From the NCBI GenBank assembly GCA_040768845.1, contig JAXGME010000010.1:31945-95944 (forward strand): a stretch of DNA of 64,000 nucleotides, written 5' to 3'. Shown in pieces: positions 17,021 through 25,449 of the stretch (positions are counted from its first letter, which is position 1; every line of letters starts with the position of its first letter). The notes beneath the pieces are model-generated. The model made no database searches, was not told the DNA's origin, and worked only from the letters and a program-made list of their open reading frames with translations. A program made the position numbers and the translations under genes. Origin of the DNA: JAEZHK01 sp040768845 (GTDB taxonomy: Bacteria > Bacillota > Clostridia > Christensenellales > Aristaeellaceae).

Positions 17021-18243
17021 TCTCCCCTCAGATTTTTGTTGGCGGCGGTCAGGTCCACACCCTGCTTCGCGTACCAATCCACGCTGTATTTCCGAAGGCC
17101 CTCCCAGTCAAACACCCGCGACTGGCCGGACGAACCGTCCACGACGCGCACGGAGCGGTCCGTGCAGGAAAAGCACGGATCGATGGCCGCGATGACGATG
17201 GGCACGTCCGCGAGGTACCCGCCCTCGATCATGTGGGTGATGGCGGCCAGGTTGGCCAGCGTTGGGGCGCGCACCTTGACGCGGTCGGGCTTGTCGGTGC
17301 CGTTGGAGCGGGTGTAATGGATGTCCTCGCCCCGGGGCGCCTCATAGCGCATGATGGATTCGCCCGCCGGAATCCGCAGCGGCACCTTGACGGAAATCGG
17401 GCCTTCCGGCATCTGATGGATGATCTGCCGGATCATCTTGTAGCTCTCCATCAGTTCCCGGACGCGGACCACCGTGCGGCCGAACACATCCGCGTGGTCG
17501 TCGGTGATGACCTCAAAATCCAGCTCCGGATAGATGCCGTTGGGATCGTCGCGGCGCACGTCCCGCTTGACGCCGGAGGCGCGCAGCACCGGCCCGGTGG
17601 CGCCCAGGCGCAGCCCGTCCTCCCGGGACAGCTTGCCCACGCCCGCCAGGCGCTGGGCCACGGTTTCCTCGCCCAGCACGGCTTTTTCATAGTATTCGGT
17701 GCGGGCCTGGAGCGCGTCCGCCGCCTCCAGCACCTTCTGGGCCTGTTCGGGGGTAATGTCGCGGCGCACGCCGCCGATGGCGTTCATGCCGTAGTTGATG
17801 CGGTTGCCGGTCAGCATCTCCAGGGTGTCCATGATGATCTCGCGGTCGCGCCAGGCGTACATGAAAAGCGACATGAAGCCGATCTCATGGCCCGCGATGC
17901 CCAGCCAAAGAAGGTGGCTGTGGATGCGCTCCAGCTCGCCCACCAGCGCGCGCAGGTACAGCGCGCGGCGGGGGACCTCCGCGCCCGCCAGCGCTTCCAC
18001 CGTCTGCACATAGCAGGTGGAATGGGAGTGGGAGCAGATGCCGCAGATGCGCTCCAGCAGGTAGATGTTCTGCACGTAGGTGCGGCTCTCGGCGGCCTTT
18101 TCCATGCCGCGGTGGTTGTAGCCCAGCGCCACGGCGGCAGCGGCCACGCGCTCGCCGTCCAGCAGCAGGTTAAAGCTCTCGGGCTCCTCCAGCGCGGGGT
18201 GCTGCGGCCCCAGCGGGATCATGATCTTGTTGTCTCGTTCCAT
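17017..18243 (-). CDS. [NiFe] hydrogenase large subunit, group 4 (NuoD-like)
   Basis: A 408-residue catalytic subunit. Both NiFe ligand motifs are intact: RICGICSHSHS near residue 65 and DPCFSCTDR near the C-terminus. All four metal-binding cysteines remain, which separates it from complex I NuoD and from cysteine-less hydrogenase-related complexes. Forty-five residues follow the DPCFSCTDR arginine, a tail like that of HycE that HycI removes. I prefer the ATG at 18243 (GGGGG seven bases upstream) over a GTG at 18249 that overlaps the previous stop codon. It would reduce protons to H2 or oxidise H2 at a NiFe(CN)2CO centre. Confidence 0.95.
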   Translation of the reverse strand: MERDNKIMIPLGPQHPALEEPESFNLLLDGERVAAAAVALGYNHRGMEKAAESRTYVQNIYLLERICGICSHSHSTCYVQTVEALAGAEVPRRALYLRALVGELERIHSHLLWLGIAGHEIGFMSLFMYAWRDREIIMDTLEMLTGNRINYGMNAIGGVRRDITPEQAQKVLEAADALQARTEYYEKAVLGEETVAQRLAGVGKLSREDGLRLGATGPVLRASGVKRDVRRDDPNGIYPELDFEVITDDHADVFGRTVVRVRELMESYKMIRQIIHQMPEGPISVKVPLRIPAGESIMRYEAPRGEDIHYTRSNGTDKPDRVKVRAPTLANLAAITHMIEGGYLADVPIVIAAIDPCFSCTDRSVRVVDGSSGQSRVFDWEGLRKYSVDWYAKQGVDLTAANKNLRGE

Positions 18244-18245
18244 GG

Positions 18246-18770
18246 TCACACCCCCTTCGCGGGTTCGGAAATTTTGGGTTGAGCGGTCAGCTCCGGATAG
18301 GTCTTTCGGGCGATGCCGGGCTTCCAGTCCTTGCGCATCGGGTATTCGCCCTTGGGCCAGTTGTCGGGCAGCGGGTACTGTCTGCCGGGTGTCAGCCCCT
18401 CCACCTTGATCCCCAGAAGGCCCTCCAGCTCCCGCTCGTAGAAGGTGGCGCCGTTAAAGACGGGCAGCACCGTTTGGATGGACACCGGGTCCTCCCGGCG
18501 GGTCTTGAACTTCAGCGTCAGCAAAATGCCGCCGGGCTCCGCCACGTGGTAGAGAAATTCAAAGTTCTCGCCGGTATCGAGCCCCGTGATGGTGCACAGG
18601 TGGTCAAAGCCCAGTTCTTCCTTCAAAAACCGCAGCGCGTCCATGAAGTCCGCCTCGGGCACGCTCAGATAAATCCGGTTGTGCTTTATGACGGCCTGAT
18701 CCGCGTCCAGGCCGAAGCGCTCGGCGAGGCGGCCCAGCACGCCCTGCTCCCGTTCATACGTCAATTCCAT
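18246..18770 (-). CDS. Hydrogenase subunit, NuoC/EchD-like (30 kDa subunit family)
   Basis: A 174-residue hydrophilic subunit starting MELTYEREQG behind GAGGAGG. The family signature is seen in LLTLKFKTRREDPVSIQTVLPVFNGA and ERELEGLLGIKVEGL, followed by LPDNWPKGEYPMRKDW. In HycE this domain is fused to the large subunit; here it is separate, as in bacterial NuoC and NuoD. Confidence 0.9.
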   Translation of the reverse strand: MELTYEREQGVLGRLAERFGLDADQAVIKHNRIYLSVPEADFMDALRFLKEELGFDHLCTITGLDTGENFEFLYHVAEPGGILLTLKFKTRREDPVSIQTVLPVFNGATFYERELEGLLGIKVEGLTPGRQYPLPDNWPKGEYPMRKDWKPGIARKTYPELTAQPKISEPAKGV

Positions 18771-18781
18771 ACCCTGCCTCC

Positions 18782-19297
18782 TCACGCCTGACCGGCTTTG
18801 CTCGTTTCCTCCGGAGTCCCGGGGGCCTCCGGGCCGGGGGCTGCGGCCTCGTCCGGCTTTTTTTCCGTATTCTCCAGCGTCTTGAGCAGCTTCACCACGC
18901 CGTCGATGATGGCCTCGGGCTTGACGGGGCAGCCGGGCACGTACATGTTGACGGGGATGGCGGTGTCAATGCCGCCCTCCACGCAGTAGCAGCCGTCAAA
19001 CACGCCCGCGGAGCAGGCGCAGGTGCCCACCGCGATGACAAACTTGGGCTCGGGCATCTGCTGATAGATGGTCACCAGGCGGTCGCGCTGCTGCATCGTG
19101 ACCGGGCCGGAGCAGACCAGTACGTCCGCGTGGCGGGGAGACCCCTTGAGCTGGACGCCAAAGCGCTCCACGTCGTAGCGCGGGGTCAGCGCCGCCAGCA
19201 CCTCAATGTCGCAGGCGTTGCAGGCGCCGGAGTTGAAGTGGATGATCCAGGGAGACTTCAGCCGGGCCCAGTTGATGATGCGTTCGATCGTCTTCAT
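18782..19297 (-). CDS. Hydrogenase small subunit, NuoB/EchC-like
   Basis: A 171-residue subunit carrying the proximal [4Fe-4S] cluster next to the NiFe site. Its cysteines occur in SGACNACDIEV, AVGTCACSAGVF and VPGCPVKPEAI. The first 140 residues cover the whole domain. A Pro/Glu/Ala-rich tail (PDEAAAPGPEAPGTPEE) extends beyond it and is probably disordered. The ATG follows GGAGGTGATTTC. Confidence 0.94.
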   Translation of the reverse strand: MKTIERIINWARLKSPWIIHFNSGACNACDIEVLAALTPRYDVERFGVQLKGSPRHADVLVCSGPVTMQQRDRLVTIYQQMPEPKFVIAVGTCACSAGVFDGCYCVEGGIDTAIPVNMYVPGCPVKPEAIIDGVVKLLKTLENTEKKPDEAAAPGPEAPGTPEETSKAGQA

Positions 19298-19301
19298 GAA
19301 A

Positions 19302-19622
19302 TCACCTCCGCAGCAGCATGAACAGCGAAAGCACCGTCACGCCCAGGTACACCGCCGACGTGACCGTGAGGCCCGCGGGATCGGTGGCCACCACCAGCAC
19401 GACCACGTGCATGATGGTGAAGAAAAACGCGAATTTGAAAAACTCGGTATAGTCCGGCTGGCCCTGGTTTTCCTCCATGTTTTCGCCGCAGGCGTAGGCC
19501 TGCATCTTTCCCTCGGAGTCCTGGCCGTGGGCGGAAAACCGCTTGGCGACCATCGACAGCGCGAAGGAAACCAGCAGCAGTACGAAAAAGGTCACCGGCG
19601 GCGACATGAGAAAGCTTTCCAT
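19302..19622 (-). CDS. Complex I NuoA-like membrane subunit
   Basis: A 106-residue protein with three predicted helices: FFVLLLVSFALSMVA, FKFAFFFTIMHVVVLVVA and VYLGVTVLSLFMLL. The loop motif YACGEN corresponds to the YECG of NuoA, and an acidic PDYTEFFKF sits where NuoA has its conserved FDVE. A free-standing NuoA counterpart is characteristic of complex I and Fpo and, as far as I recall, unusual in NiFe hydrogenase operons. It is placed immediately before the small subunit, as nuoA is before nuoB. Confidence 0.75.
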   Translation of the reverse strand: MESFLMSPPVTFFVLLLVSFALSMVAKRFSAHGQDSEGKMQAYACGENMEENQGQPDYTEFFKFAFFFTIMHVVVLVVATDPAGLTVTSAVYLGVTVLSLFMLLRR

Positions 19623-19659
19623 CGGATGCCTCCATCCATTCGTCAGATTGCGTTGGGCG

Positions 19660-19968
19660 CTACCCCTTCAGGTTGTTGAGCTTGTCGGTCATCAGCGAGC
19701 CGTTGTTGCGGTAGACGCCGAACAGGATGCCCGTGGCGATGACCAGCAGCATGACCTCGACGACGATGATCGTGATCACGAAGGATTGGGCCATGCCCAT
19801 CTTGCCGGTCTCATACCCGGCGCCGATCATCACCAGTGTGACGGCCTTGGTGAGCACCTCCACCGAAAGCAGGATGCGCAAAAGGTTCCGCGTCACGATG
19901 ATGCCGTACACGCCCACCGCGATCAAAAGCGCCGCGCCGATCAGAAACAGCGTATACAAAAGGCTCAC
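19660..19968 (-). CDS. Complex I NuoK / antiporter MnhC-like membrane subunit
   Basis: A 102-residue protein with three helices. The two intramembrane glutamates of NuoK are recognisable in LLRILLSVEVLTKAVTLV and FVITIIVVEVMLLVIATGI. The GTG start overlaps the stop of the NuoJ-like gene (GTGA). It should form part of the ion path linking the NuoH-like subunit to the antiporter-like subunits. Confidence 0.85.
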   Translation of the reverse strand: MSLLYTLFLIGAALLIAVGVYGIIVTRNLLRILLSVEVLTKAVTLVMIGAGYETGKMGMAQSFVITIIVVEVMLLVIATGILFGVYRNNGSLMTDKLNNLKG

Positions 19969-20471
19969 AGCTTGTCGCCCTCCTTGAAGAAGATCAGCAC
20001 GCCGAACACGCCGGCCAGCGCGATCACGATCTGGCCCAGAAGGTCGGCCTGGCGCTCGTTCCAGAACACGGCGGCCTCCGCGTCGCCGGCGACATGGGGG
20101 ACGGTGGCGGGGATCAGTTCGCCCAGGTGGGGCAGCATCAGCGCAAGCCCCGCAACGGCGAGGGCGATCAGCACCACCGGCAGCAGGCGGAAGCGCCTGC
20201 GGCGCTCCTCGCGATGCCGCTCGACTTCCTCCTTGGTGCGCAGCTTGGTCATCGAAATGGTGCTGATAAACACCACCGTAATCAGGCCGGCGCAGACGGA
20301 GAGTTCAAACACCGCCGCCAGCGGCGCCTTGAGCATGAACAGAAGGATGGTCAGCACCGCGCTGAGCGCGGCCAGCGCCACCGCGGCCTTCAAAAGGTCC
20401 CGGAGCATCACGGTCAGCAGGGCGGTTATGATGAGCCCCGCCAGGAGTAGGATGATCACCGTCAGGTTCAA
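19965..20471 (-). CDS. Complex I NuoJ-like membrane subunit
   Basis: A 168-residue membrane protein starting at a TTG at 20471 (GGAAGGTG upstream). The first three helices resemble NuoJ, with the conserved stretch APLAAVFELSVCAGLITVVFIS. A strongly basic loop (RHREERRRRFRLL) follows, then two more helices. Its position just before the NuoK-like gene matches nuoJ-nuoK order. Confidence 0.78.
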   Translation of the reverse strand: MNLTVIILLLAGLIITALLTVMLRDLLKAAVALAALSAVLTILLFMLKAPLAAVFELSVCAGLITVVFISTISMTKLRTKEEVERHREERRRRFRLLPVVLIALAVAGLALMLPHLGELIPATVPHVAGDAEAAVFWNERQADLLGQIVIALAGVFGVLIFFKEGDKL

Positions 20472-20501
20472 TTCTTTACACCTTCCATCGCAAGGATGTC
20501 G

Positions 20502-21914
20502 TCAGATCAGGCCTTTGCCCCTGAGATAGATGAGCAGCAGCGGAAACAGAAGCCCCGCGATCACGTTGACGGCGGAAAGAACAACCTCCACGAGCCGCAT
20601 GGCGCCGTCACACTCGGTGACAGCCTCCATTTCGGGCGAGGGCTTTCCGAAAAACACCTTCTTCTGGAGTATAAGAAAATACCCCAGCGTCAGCGCGCTC
20701 AAACACAGCGCCGCAATGGCGAGCCCGGGGGACACCTGCCACACCGCCATCACGATGATGAGCTTCGACCAGAACCCCGACAGCGGCGGGATGCCCGACA
20801 TCGACATCAGGCCCAGAATGGAGCTGATGCTGGTAAAGGGCATCACCTTGCCCAGGCCGCCCATCTGATCCATATCGCGGGTGCCCGTCTGGTGGTAGAC
20901 GGCGGCGGCATCCACAAACAGGAGCGACTTGAACGTGGCGTGGTTGAAAAAGTGCATCACCGCACCGACAAAGCCCAGCGCCGACCCCGTGGACACCCCC
21001 AGCACGATGTAGCCGATCTGGCTGACCGAGGAGAAGGCCAGCATGCGCTTGATGTCCTTCTGGCCGATGGCGCCCAGCGCGCCCACCAGGATGGACACCA
21101 CGGACAGGATCGCCAGCGCGGTGCCGACCTTGGCGTCGTTTTGAAACACATCCCGGTAGACGCGCATCAGCGCATACACGCCGGACACCTTGATGACGAC
21201 GCCCGCCAGCACCACCGAAACCGGCGACGGCGCGGAGGAGTGGGCGTCCGGCACCCAGGTGTGGAACGGCACCACGCCGGACTTGATCGAAAGGGCGATC
21301 ACAAAAAGCAGAATCGCCGCGTTCAGCATCACCGGGTAGTGGCCGCCGAGCGAGGATACGTAGGCCGCGACGCCCGCGTAGGAGGTTTCGCCCGACAGCG
21401 TGAACAGGAAGGCGATGGCGAGCAGCATCATCGCGGTGGCCAGCGCGCTCATCAGGTAGTACTTGAAGGCGCCCTCCAGTTCGTCCCGCTTTTTGTCAAT
21501 GGCGATCAGGAGGAACGAGGCCGCGCCCGTCACTTCGATGAAAACGTACAGGCTGAAGATGTCGGTGACCATCACCACGCCGTTCATGCCCATCATCAGA
21601 AGAAGCAGCGCGCTGCCAAAGCTGAAGCGGCTCGCGTGGATGGTGCCGGTGGCCACCAGCGCCGTGGCGCAGGCGATGAAGCCGATGATCGTCAGCACGA
21701 TCGCGCCGAAGGCATCCACCGAAAACGTGCCGAAAAAGGTGGAGGCCAGGGGGGCGTTCGTTTGAATGACTTTCGCAAGATCCCAGGCGCCCAGCGCCAC
21801 CTGAACCAGCGCGACGCCCGCCGCAATCCAGAGCGCGGACCAACGGCTGTTCCAGGTCAGAATGTTCAGGATCACCACCGCCGCCAGCGGGATCCCAATG
21901 AAAAGAAACGGCAC
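20502..21914 (-). CDS. Proton-translocating antiporter-like subunit, NuoN/MrpD type
   Basis: A 470-residue polytopic protein starting at a GTG behind AAGGAGG. The ion-channel residues are intact: Glu in SLYVFIEVTGAASF (helix 5), Lys in ALSIKSGVVPFHTWVPDAHS (helix 7), Lys in VVLAGVVIKVSGVYALMR (helix 8) and Lys in FNHATFKSLLF. It is therefore likely a functional ion-pumping module of the hydrogenase. Confidence 0.9.
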   Translation of the reverse strand: MPFLFIGIPLAAVVILNILTWNSRWSALWIAAGVALVQVALGAWDLAKVIQTNAPLASTFFGTFSVDAFGAIVLTIIGFIACATALVATGTIHASRFSFGSALLLLMMGMNGVVMVTDIFSLYVFIEVTGAASFLLIAIDKKRDELEGAFKYYLMSALATAMMLLAIAFLFTLSGETSYAGVAAYVSSLGGHYPVMLNAAILLFVIALSIKSGVVPFHTWVPDAHSSAPSPVSVVLAGVVIKVSGVYALMRVYRDVFQNDAKVGTALAILSVVSILVGALGAIGQKDIKRMLAFSSVSQIGYIVLGVSTGSALGFVGAVMHFFNHATFKSLLFVDAAAVYHQTGTRDMDQMGGLGKVMPFTSISSILGLMSMSGIPPLSGFWSKLIIVMAVWQVSPGLAIAALCLSALTLGYFLILQKKVFFGKPSPEMEAVTECDGAMRLVEVVLSAVNVIAGLLFPLLLIYLRGKGLI

Positions 21915-21947
21915 GAGCTTTTCCTCCTTAAACTTGAGGGGATTCCG

Positions 21948-23465
21948 TCAGGACAGCGCGAAGATCGCGATGACGATCACCACGCCCCAAAGCACCCAGA
22001 TCACATAGCGGGACTGGCTGCCGTTGTGCGCGCGCTTGACAAGCCCCGAAAGCGCGCCGACAAACCACACCACCGCCACGTCGTAAAACCAGCTGATGGC
22101 GTCGTTGATCACAAGGGAGATCCTTGCGTAAAAGCGAAACGCCCTCCGGGCGACGGGGTAGGGGTCGCAAAAGGTGGTTTCCAGCCAGGCCAGCGCGCCG
22201 TCCATCTCGGTGACGGGTTCGTCTTTCACCCTGGAGGCCTCAAAAAGGGCGGTGTGGCGCGCAAAGCCCAACGCGCCGATGCCCGCGAAGATCGCGCCCA
22301 CCAGCGACACCAGCGAAAGCATCAGGCCCAGGATACCGTCCTGCAGCGCGATCCGGTAGACCGCTCCGGAAAAGGCCACCGCCACGGCCGCAAGCGCGGC
22401 GGCATAGTAGGCGCCGACGGCGAGGGGGGCCTTGTGCCCCGGCGCGCCGTCCAGCGCGCCTGCCGCCAGGAACAGTACAAAGCCTGCCGCCGCCGCCGCG
22501 ATGGCCGCGTAGGTAAACACGCCGCCGGCGGAGGAGGTGACGCCCAGTACCAGCGCGCCGCCCTGGGCCAGGTTCAGCGCGATCGCAAGCTTTTTATAGC
22601 TGCCCGCGGTCAGCGACAGCATGCCGGAGAGGAGCACCGTACCCGCGCCCAGGACCAGCACGAGCAGCAGCGGCCACGCGTCCCGGCCCATCTCAAACAT
22701 GCCCGGGAATTTTGAAAGCAGGTTTGCGCCCATCAGCAGGTTCAGCGCGCCGGGAACCAGCGCCATAAACGGCGCGGGCGCGACCCCGGACGCCCTGCCG
22801 ATCCACCCGTGGAAGGGAATCACGCCCAGCTTCGCCGCGGCGCCCACCGCCATCAGAAGAAAGCCCGCGGTGCCCGGGGCGTTCATCGGCACGTGCATCG
22901 CGTCCATGGTCATGGTTTCGGCCGCGTGGCCGGCCAGGGCCATGCCCAGGATCATGCACAGATCGGTGAGCGCGGCGGTAAAGACCGCGCGCACCGAGAC
23001 CCTCCAGGCGCCTTCGCCGCCGGATTGGATCATGACGAACATCGGCGCCCACATCGCCTGCCAGAAAAAGAGCATGGCGATCAGGTTGTTGGCCATGATC
23101 GCGCCGTTGGCCATCGCCAGCGCCATCAGAACGCAGCCGTCAAAGAGCCGGCCGGCGTCGGCCCTGCGAATGAGCGCGTAGATTGCCAGAAGAAACGCCA
23201 GCGCCGACGCGGCAATCACCAGCGCGCCGCCGGATGCCGTCAGCTTCAGCGAAAAGTCCATGCCCCACAGCGCCCAGGGGCGGGTATATTCCAGCGACTG
23301 GCCCGCCACAAAATCCGCGAGGGCAAATGTCGCGGCGGCGCCCAGTGCCAAAAGCGCCCGGCGAGGATGTCGCAGGCCCTCGGGCAGCATAAAGATCAGG
23401 GCGCCAAACGCGGATGGCAGCACCACCAGCATCAGGGGGAGGAGAGAATCCATGGTCACATTCAT
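21948..23465 (-). CDS. Antiporter-like subunit, NuoM-like, with lost channel residues
   Basis: A 505-residue polytopic protein. The ATG at 23465 overlaps the stop of the NuoL-like gene. Aligned by eye to E. coli NuoM, the helix 5 segment FFWQAMWAPMFVMI has Gln where NuoM has the essential Glu144. Helix 7 keeps its Lys (AAAKLGVIPFHGW), but the following PDAH is GRAS. The helix 8 segment VPGALNLLMGANLL has no Lys265 equivalent. It is clearly antiporter-like but is unlikely to translocate protons by the standard route; it may be a structural or altered module. Confidence 0.82.
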   Translation of the reverse strand: MNVTMDSLLPLMLVVLPSAFGALIFMLPEGLRHPRRALLALGAAATFALADFVAGQSLEYTRPWALWGMDFSLKLTASGGALVIAASALAFLLAIYALIRRADAGRLFDGCVLMALAMANGAIMANNLIAMLFFWQAMWAPMFVMIQSGGEGAWRVSVRAVFTAALTDLCMILGMALAGHAAETMTMDAMHVPMNAPGTAGFLLMAVGAAAKLGVIPFHGWIGRASGVAPAPFMALVPGALNLLMGANLLSKFPGMFEMGRDAWPLLLVLVLGAGTVLLSGMLSLTAGSYKKLAIALNLAQGGALVLGVTSSAGGVFTYAAIAAAAAGFVLFLAAGALDGAPGHKAPLAVGAYYAAALAAVAVAFSGAVYRIALQDGILGLMLSLVSLVGAIFAGIGALGFARHTALFEASRVKDEPVTEMDGALAWLETTFCDPYPVARRAFRFYARISLVINDAISWFYDVAVVWFVGALSGLVKRAHNGSQSRYVIWVLWGVVIVIAIFALS

Positions 23466-24898
23466 CCGATGATCACCGCCATTTGCTGAACAATCGCCTG
23501 TACCCAAACCGCCGGGTAGTAAATCAGGATACCGCTGGCGATGGAAAGCGCCGCCAGCAGCGCCACGGAGTATTCCATCGTCCCCCGGCCCTCATGGGCG
23601 GGGTGCTCCGCGTGGGACTGCCCCAGGAACACCCGGTAAAACGCGCGCATCAGGTAGAGCACCGTCATCACCGCGCCCAGGATGAACACCGCGGCAATCC
23701 AGGGGTGCCCGGCCTCCACCGCGCCGTGGATGACCATGTCCTTGCTGAAAAACCCGCCAAAGGGCGGCACGCCCATGACCGAGAACGCGCAGAGGAAGAA
23801 GGAGACCGCCGTCCAGGGCATGGTCCTGGCCAGGCCGCCCATCTTTCGGATGTCCTTGGTGTGCAGGCTGTGTTCCACGATGCCCGCGCACAGGAAGAGC
23901 CCCGCCTTGGAGATCGCGTGCATCAGGATGTACATCAGCCCGCCCGCCAGCGCCGCCTCGCCGCCGATGGAGAGGCCCAGAAAGATAAAGCCGATCTGGC
24001 TGACGGTGGAGTAGGCGACGATGCGCTTGATGTCGTTTTCCGCGATGGCTGCGCCGGCGGAGAGCATCGCGCTGACGGCGGCGATCACCGGCATCGCGGT
24101 ATTCCAGAAGGCGTCAATGCGGAATGTAACGGCAAAGAGCCGCGCGTAGACGTACACGCCGATCTTCACCAGCACCGCCGCGTGCAGAAGGGCCGTGGCT
24201 GGGGTCGGCGCCACGCCCGCGTCGGCCAGCCAGGAGTGCAGCGGTAGCGTCGCGGACTTCGAGAGAATGCCAAAGAGGATCAGTACCACCGCGGCGTTGG
24301 AAATCTCCTTGCCCCGCAGCTGCAGAAGATCCATCGTTCCGTGCTGGAAGTAGACCATCAGAAATCCCGCCAGCATCACCAGCGCGCCCACGCCGGTGAT
24401 CAGAAACGCCTTGTTGGCGCGGCGCACGTATTCCTTCTCTCGGAAAAAACCGATCAGCCGCCAGCACGCCAGCGCCGACAGCTCCCAAAACCCGTAGAGA
24501 AAGACGAGATTGGTGGTCATCGTAATGCCCATCATCGCGCCCAGAAACATCACCACGTAAAAGTAGTACTCGTTCTGGTTCTCGTAGTGTCCAAGGTAGC
24601 CGTAGGAATACACGACGATGATCAGCCCCAGGAAGGAGGAGATCAGCGCCATGAACACCGCCAGGCCGTCCGCGTGAAAGCCAAAGCTCAGCCCGAGGGG
24701 CAGCATGATATCGAAGGAATGGGGCGCGCCGGACAGCGCCGTCGGCAGCATGGATATCAAAAGCCCAAAGGGCACCGCGACGTATACCAGCGCCATCGCG
24801 TTCCGGACCTTTTCCGACGCGCGTCCGATCAGCGGCAGCGTACACGCGCCGATCAGCGGAACAAACACGACGAAAAGCAATAGGGTGGGACCAGTCAT
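23462..24898 (-). CDS. Proton-translocating antiporter-like subunit, NuoL/MrpA type
   Basis: A 478-residue polytopic protein, first gene of the hydrogenase operon. Channel residues are present: Glu in YGFWELSALACW, Lys in GILSKSATLPLHSWLADA, Lys in ALLHAAVLVKIGVYVYARL and Lys in HAISKAGLFLCAG. It lacks the long lateral helix and extra C-terminal helices of true NuoL, so it is an antiporter core only. The 5' leader from the promoter at 25003-25032 is about 100 nt. Confidence 0.92.
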   Translation of the reverse strand: MTGPTLLLFVVFVPLIGACTLPLIGRASEKVRNAMALVYVAVPFGLLISMLPTALSGAPHSFDIMLPLGLSFGFHADGLAVFMALISSFLGLIIVVYSYGYLGHYENQNEYYFYVVMFLGAMMGITMTTNLVFLYGFWELSALACWRLIGFFREKEYVRRANKAFLITGVGALVMLAGFLMVYFQHGTMDLLQLRGKEISNAAVVLILFGILSKSATLPLHSWLADAGVAPTPATALLHAAVLVKIGVYVYARLFAVTFRIDAFWNTAMPVIAAVSAMLSAGAAIAENDIKRIVAYSTVSQIGFIFLGLSIGGEAALAGGLMYILMHAISKAGLFLCAGIVEHSLHTKDIRKMGGLARTMPWTAVSFFLCAFSVMGVPPFGGFFSKDMVIHGAVEAGHPWIAAVFILGAVMTVLYLMRAFYRVFLGQSHAEHPAHEGRGTMEYSVALLAALSIASGILIYYPAVWVQAIVQQMAVIIG

Positions 24899-24913
24899 CT
24901 TTTATACCCCCTG

Positions 24914-24926
24914 CGCCAACTTGGCG
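24914..24926. repeat. 13-bp inverted repeat in the hydrogenase operon leader
   Basis: CGCCAACTTGGCG lies 16 bp upstream of the first start codon of the hydrogenase operon. As DNA it is a near-perfect palindrome; as RNA it could fold with a short stem next to the ribosome binding region. Its function is unknown. Confidence 0.4.
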
Positions 24927-25002
24927 GCATTCGTGGTTCAGCCACCGGGCTTCATCGGTCTTAAAAGCGCAGGTTTGACAGCGCCCATAAAGACCAAATG
25001 TC

Positions 25003-25052
25003 ATTATAGACCGCACGGTGTCCGCCCGTCAATGGTGATATGAAAACATATC
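25003..25052 (-). promoter_or_regulatory. Promoter of the hydrogenase operon with an adjacent palindrome
   Basis: On the minus strand TTGACG (25032-25027) and TATAAT (25008-25003) are spaced 18 bp apart, a strong housekeeping promoter. Directly upstream is the perfect inverted repeat GATATG-AAAA-CATATC (25037-25052), five bases from the -35, in the position expected for an activator or repressor site. I do not recognise the binding protein. Confidence 0.75.
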
Positions 25053-25392
25053 TACCAATTATATAGGCCCTTAGATGGCATGCGTGCATCCGGACAACGG
25101 CGTCCATGCCTGCATTCATACCCTCGTTCCGATCGGCCAAACCGGGCGCCCGCTCGGGGGTCGGAGGCGGGCCGTCCGCCGGAAATACTGCGTGGAAAGA
25201 ATAATTATGCGCGCCGATCCATCAATAAATATTGCGGGATCGATTGGTTTTCCCCGGCATGCCCCGGGTTTTTTGCGCCAAGTGCGTGTGAATGTATGCA
25301 CACTTCGTTAAAAATGAAATTTTTTGCCCGCGGCTCCGTCAAAAAATCCGCCGGAACTTCATAAAGATTTCGAATTCCCCCCTTTATTTTCG
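25053..25392. other. Non-coding stretch between the hydrogenase promoter and pckG
   Basis: No convincing gene. Open frames here are short, lack ribosome binding sites and have biased composition. A weak hairpin, CCCGG - loop - CCGGG followed by T6 (about 25252-25274), resembles a terminator on the plus strand. A small RNA ending there is possible, but nothing else supports it. AT-rich patches occur around 25057-25065 and 25200-25235. Confidence 0.35.
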
Positions 25393-25406
25393 GATCGGAG
25401 GTATGC

Positions 25407-25412
25407 TATAAT
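25407..25412 (+). promoter_or_regulatory. -10 element of pckG
   Basis: A perfect TATAAT, about 38 bp before the pckG start. The best -35 is TTTATT (25383-25388) at 18 bp, which is weak, so an activator may be involved. Confidence 0.55.
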
Positions 25413-25449
25413 TAAGATGGCCGAATTTGAGACGTAAGGAGCGAAAAAC

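Noticed and set aside
20496..22715. A 739-codon plus-strand open frame across the hydrogenase antiporter genes
   Set aside because: It is the antisense shadow of two genuine membrane-protein genes: low-complexity His/Arg/Gln-rich translation, no ribosome binding site, and GC-rich third positions explain its length.
25075..25311. A 78-codon frame upstream of pckG
   Set aside because: No ribosome binding site, rare-codon and Arg-rich product, and it runs over a terminator-like hairpin.
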